A stretch of 64,000 nucleotides of DNA. It comes from Sphaerolaimus hirsutus. Taxonomy: Eukaryota > Nematoda > Chromadorea > Monhysterida > Sphaerolaimidae. Below the pieces are notes generated by a model. It worked only from the letters and a program-made list of their open reading frames with translations. It ran no database searches and had not been told where the DNA came from. Shown in pieces: positions 60,500 to 64,000 of this stretch; the stretch's first letter is position 1, and every line of letters begins with the position of its first letter. A program made the translations under genes and the position numbers. The stretch spans positions 11,659,504-11,723,503 of the forward strand of contig OZ038460.1 of NCBI GenBank assembly GCA_964036195.1. The letters run 5' to 3'.

Positions 60500-60745
60500 T
60501 AGTAAATAGTGCATACTTGTCATGTGAAGCCCAAGTGGATCACAGTTCCAAATAACTCGGGTATTTTTTCAATGATCACAGTGGCACAGATGCGCGTGCC
60601 AAGCAAACGTAGGATCGTGATATTCCATCGCAACCACAAATCACGGCAGCGTGGCGTTTCCATACTGCGACTGGAGTTGGAATGCTCGTCGGCGATCAAA
60701 CACCATAGCCTGAGATCGGGAGGGTCCCGCGTGCGCTGATAGAAA
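60500..60745. other. Possible exon, strand undecided
   Basis: A block of higher GC with open frames on both strands. On the plus strand an acceptor-like TTTTTTCAATGATCACAG precedes a basic stretch ending RSGGSRVR and stop. On the minus strand a frame with several Trp ends LFGTVIHLGFT and stop. Neither matches a family I know, so I leave it undecided. Confidence 0.25.
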
Positions 60746-60756
60746 ACACGCGCAAA

Positions 60757-60969
60757 GACGCTACACACACTACCTAGTTGACAATGTCAACTGGGTTGAC
60801 TGGTTTCGATCGAGATTTTAGTTGACGGGACGTGGAACGATGTTCAACAAATGTACATCAGTCATTTATTTTTGACATTGTCGCACGTGCACAAAAAATT
60901 ATCCTGCGACCCGTCAACTAAATTCCAAATTGACATAGAAACCAGTGTACACCCAGTGTGTATAGCGCC
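60757..60969. mobile_element. PIF/Harbinger-like MITE with GTTGAC motifs, 213 bp
   Basis: Ends GACGCTACACACACTACC and GTGTGTATAGCGCC are inverted, flanked by a 3-bp duplication AAA (60754-60756, 60970-60972). TAGTTGACGGG and CCCGTCAACTA mark the inner arms. The same tip style appears at 61505 and 63392. Confidence 0.65.
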
Positions 60970-61141
60970 AAAGGTAGTAAATTTTGGGATGTCCCAACGT
61001 GAACAATAGAACAAAAACGCGGCTGCAAACAACGTATGCACCAAAATCACAACAAAAAAACAACGTAAAAGAAACTGCGACAAAATAGGAAAGACGTAAT
61101 CAACCGTCTATGAACAACTCAAAACTCAACTCCAAATCATA

Positions 61142-63241
61142 TCATGCAGCGCCGCTGTTGCCACCCACAGCCGGATCGGCATTATGTTTGTGTTGACTCG
61201 GCGCGGCAGGCAAACTTTTAGTCGCTTCAGTCACGGCTTGGTGCAGCGCGGCCCACTTAACCGGCTGCCGGCGGTGCAACTGCTGCTGCTGTTGGTGCCG
61301 CTCCGCCGACAGCAACTGTGGTGGATGCGAAAGCGAATGGAAGAGTTGAATATGGCTTCTTTTGTGAAACTGGGAAGGCAAGCTCTATGCTGAGATGGAC
61401 AAGCGTCCGCGTGGACGTGATCACAGCGAAGGGGCCCCAGAGGTTGCAGAGCAGGGGGAAAACCGATCAGCAATCGTCTCTAACAAAGCTAAACCTGTGA
61501 ATAAGGCGCTCCACACGGTGGTTGACGCTACTTTTTAGAAGTCGATTGAGTCAACTCAGAGTCAACTGTTTTTTTTTAGTTGACCCCAGAACCTATTTAG
61601 TTGAAAACGTGCACACTTTTTTTGTGTCAACTGAAAAATTTGGACAGTTGACAATTTTGAGAAAGTGACAAGTCAATTAAAATGACACGCGTGCGCTAAA
61701 AAGTGTACGTTTTTTCGCTAGTTGACACAGCACTCGCCGACTTTCTAAAAGTACCTTTATTAATTCATTTTTAATTGAAAATGTATGAAATTTGAGACTC
61801 TGATAGGGAAAAATTTACTCCATCTTCCATAGAAGAACTTTTTGCATGAAAAATTTTGATAAAGTTTTGAAAAACATTTTTGTCCAAATTTTTTGCTTGA
61901 GTTGACATCAGGTTTTTGTACTGATCGTATGCGCACGCTCACTTGACAACCATGAATTTTTAACTTTGTCAACTTCAAAAAAAGTTTTATCACAAAACTT
62001 ACTAAAAATGTAATTTGATGCTGTAGTAGTGAGGGAAAAGGTGAAAAAGTGGATAAAGACTGGTGAATGCAGACTGTCATAATTAAAATGACCAAATTGC
62101 TCAATTGACATATCATGTGATTGTATTTGTCAAATTCATGAATTCATGCTCAACTCAGCAATTTTTCACTCATTTTCAAAAATCGTTTTTATAGGTCAAA
62201 AATGTTTCTATTCTTAACAATTAAAAAATATATGTTTGAAAATTTTTCCTCTATCAAATGACATGTATTACACAATTTAAATTGCAGTAAAAACATAACT
62301 TTGAAATATTTATACATAGAATTTTCTAAAAATCATATATTTTGTTTCCTGTATGCGTTTCTTTTTGTTCACTGATCACTATGTTCCAAATTTTTTTATC
62401 TTTCTGCTGGTACTGTTTGCAATATGATATACATTTGTTGTGTTAAATGAAAAATAAATTTTGGTTTGATACAAAATAATTTTTTCATCTATCATTAAGG
62501 CATCATTTAAACATGTTGATATATCAAAAAATTGCCCTATATTAATACTACATGAATCACCAAAACAATTTTCACACAATTACACATGTCACAAATTAAA
62601 AATTTTTCAATGTGAAACAAGAAAATAAATTTTAAAATTATCATACTTTACTTTAACATGAATAATCAAGTGTCGCAAAATCAAATGGCTTTTGCTTAAC
62701 AACATAGGAACATTTAAATCACACAAATAGCATGAAAGAAGGCTGGGTCAACTCATTTCTGACAATGAATTTTTTGCAGTTGACAATATCGTTTAACAAT
62801 CAGACCTAACTACCCAAAAAATAACAAAAAACAGGTTAACACATACGCAGTTGCGTAAATGTCTACTAAGAAATAGATTGTGTCAACTAAATGGAGTTGA
62901 CTCTGAGTTGACGCTGGAATCTATGTCAACTAGCGTGTGCAGCGCCTAACATACCAAACCAATAAGCGCGGTACACCGACCTGTCTCAACTCTTCAATCT
63001 TCTTGTCGCAGCCCTCGACCAACTGCGTCAATCTGACCAGCTCGGCACTGAAGTCGACTGCACCGGACGCGTGCAACGGCGAGCCGGGCTGCATGCCGAA
63101 CGAGCCGCTGTGCCACGACAACGGGTGCGCGTCGCTGGGCCGTTGCGCCGTCGCCGCTGCGTTTGGCGCACTGCCAGCACCCGCGGCGCCGTCTTCCAGC
63201 GACATGGCCGTCATGCGCGGGAACCAATCCACGTTCTCTTT
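61142..63241 (-). CDS. Coiled-coil protein, last two exons (partial gene)
   Basis: Exon 63241-62981 (87 codons, phase 0 to 0) begins after acceptor TGCACGCAG with KENVDWFPRMTAMSLEDG, passes through an Ala/Pro/Ser-rich stretch and ends in a coiled coil FSAELVRLTQLVEGCDKKIE then ELRQ at donor CAG|GTCGGT. Exon 61315-61142 starts after acceptor ATCCACCACAG and continues the coil in frame (LLSAERHQQQQQLHRR), then a Lys/Ala/Ser stretch ending GGNSGAA and stop TGA (61144-61142). Agreement of phase and heptads across the 1665-base intron is strong support. The 5' part lies beyond the window. Family not identified. The intron holds a PIF/Harbinger-like element. Confidence 0.7.
61505..62946. mobile_element. 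PIF/Harbinger-like non-autonomous element, 1.44 kb
   Basis: Ends GGCGCTCCACACGGTGGTTG and CAACTAGCGTGTGCAGCGCC are inverted, flanked by TAA on both sides (61502-61504, 62947-62949). TWA duplication and GGC tips are typical of PIF/Harbinger. Subterminal AACTCAGAGTCAAC blocks repeat inverted. The AT-rich interior has no transposase frame. Inserted in the intron of the minus-strand coiled-coil gene. Confidence 0.75.
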
Positions 63242-63391
63242 CTGCGTGCATCAATACAGCGTTCAAGTAGCTCAGCTCAAAACATCAAACTTCGAAGGCG
63301 ACATTTTGATTAATCCAATTTATCTGTATTTAACTATCAGGGTTCGAACGTTGATTTTCAATTTGGATCGGTATCCAATATCCGTTACAAT

Positions 63392-63869
63392 GGGCCCCCA
63401 CACACTGGATGTCAACTGAATTCGTGTCAACTAAATGTCAACTTAATTTAAGTGATACTGCGATTTCAACTTATCTATCTGATAGAGCATAGTTAATTTT
63501 ACATCATGACACTTCATTTTCATTGTTCCTGTTATACTCGGCGGACGTGATACTCTGCCCTCGCACTCATTAATGTTTCACGTTGGAAGCGTGCCAATGT
63601 TGATCAAGCATGCGATTTTTGTATAAAAGATGAAAAAATCATTGTTGTGAATAAGTTAACGTATAGCGCATTCACAGAGATTTCTTTTTTCAACTTTTTA
63701 TGAAAATCGCAAGCGTAAAGAAATAGTTGACGCGCTTCCAGCGGGAACCACGCGTGCAGGGTGTAAAGTGACTGGAGTATAAGTGTGATGCTTTTTACAA
63801 ACTTCTTGTTTTATTCAATTGACACTGAGTTGACGCGAATTTGCGATGTCAACTAGTGTGTGTGGGCCC
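63392..63869. mobile_element. PIF/Harbinger-like MITE, carries a nested MITE
   Basis: Ends GGGCCCCCACACACT and AGTGTGTGTGGGCCC are inverted, flanked by AAT on both sides (63389-63391, 63870-63872). GTCAACT motifs lie near both ends. The TTATACTC-family MITE at 63532-63782 is inserted within it. Confidence 0.75.
63532..63782 (-). repeat. MITE, TTATACTC family, best-preserved copy
   Basis: Perfect 8-bp terminal inverted repeats TTATACTC / GAGTATAA. Inside, GTTGGAAGCGTGCCAA and the inverted CGCTTCCAGCGGGAACC block match the copies at 54 and 5451 in opposite orientation. 251 bp. Inserted in the PIF/Harbinger-like MITE. Confidence 0.85.
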
Positions 63870-63948
63870 AATATGAAATATAATGGAGGTTTTTTCCTCG
63901 ATAATCGGTATTGGTTCAATTGTTTCAATTCAAAGTGCTCGACATTGG

Positions 63949-64000
63949 CTCTGCACACAGTAGTTGACGACGATACCAAAATTCATTGGTTCCGATCTCA
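63949..64000. repeat. Left end of another GTTGAC-type MITE
   Basis: GGCTCTGCACACAGTAGTTG resembles the left tip of the element at 61505; the rest lies outside the window. Confidence 0.4.

Noticed and set aside
1-64000. tRNA or rRNA genes
   Set aside because: I saw no cloverleaf with A/B box elements or conserved rRNA stretches; the tRNA-like 16-mers are primer-binding sites.

Overview
The window looks like nuclear DNA of a nematode. The main evidence is a multi-exon gene at 53961-58082 (+) with the layout of a nematode cuticle collagen: a short N-terminal membrane segment, a basic RxxR cleavage site, Cys knots and Gly-X-Y blocks. Its ATG sits 10 bases after a TTTTACAG-type (trans-)splice acceptor. 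Gene density is low. Most of the window is transposable elements, often nested, with small GC-rich exon islands between them. I could not decide which nematode clade it is.

The centrepiece is two full-length copies of one unusual LTR retrotransposon, at 10299-28248 and 32198-50129. Each has 2.64-kb LTRs (TGTGAG...GACA), a 4-bp target duplication (AAAG for copy 1, TATA for copy 2) and a primer-binding site that fits initiator tRNA-Met. Each encodes a Ty3/gypsy-type Gag-Pol: zinc knuckle, a membrane-segment insert, DTG protease, reverse transcriptase, RNase H and a D,D35E integrase. In the place where an envelope gene might sit there is a separate 1518-codon ORF encoding a UPF1/DNA2/NAM7-like superfamily 1 helicase. 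I know of no described LTR retrotransposon with that gene. A near-identical 24-27 nt motif precedes both the gag ATG and the helicase ATG. A third, 68-codon ORF for a small membrane protein lies in the U3 part of every LTR, and its differences between the two copies are mostly synonymous. Both copies carry the same +1 frame change inside the RT domain, at TTT TAG C. Copy 2 has LTRs that read as identical and all other frames open, so it looks very young. Copy 1 has a stop in integrase and a changed Walker B glutamate.

Layout. 1-10298: non-coding, with MITEs, fold-back elements, two GC-rich islands, a 200-N gap and a hAT-like element made of GGCGCC-type hexamers. 10299-28248: retrotransposon copy 1. 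28249-31900: exon-like islands broken up by MITEs, including a MULE-type pair with 9-bp duplications. 31901-50364: a hAT-like element that appears to have inserted into a minus-strand coding exon (remnants at 31783-31900 and 50373-50620) and was itself entered by copy 2. 50365-53960: a GC-rich island, a second hexamer-array hAT-like element and hairpins. 53961-58082: the collagen gene, with repeats in its introns. 58225-61000: more MITEs. 61142-63241 (minus): the last two exons of a coiled-coil protein, with a PIF/Harbinger-like element in the intron. 63392-64000: nested MITEs.

Limits: everything was read by eye. Exon boundaries rest on splice consensus and phase. Family names for MITEs rest on terminal repeats and target duplications, not on database matches.
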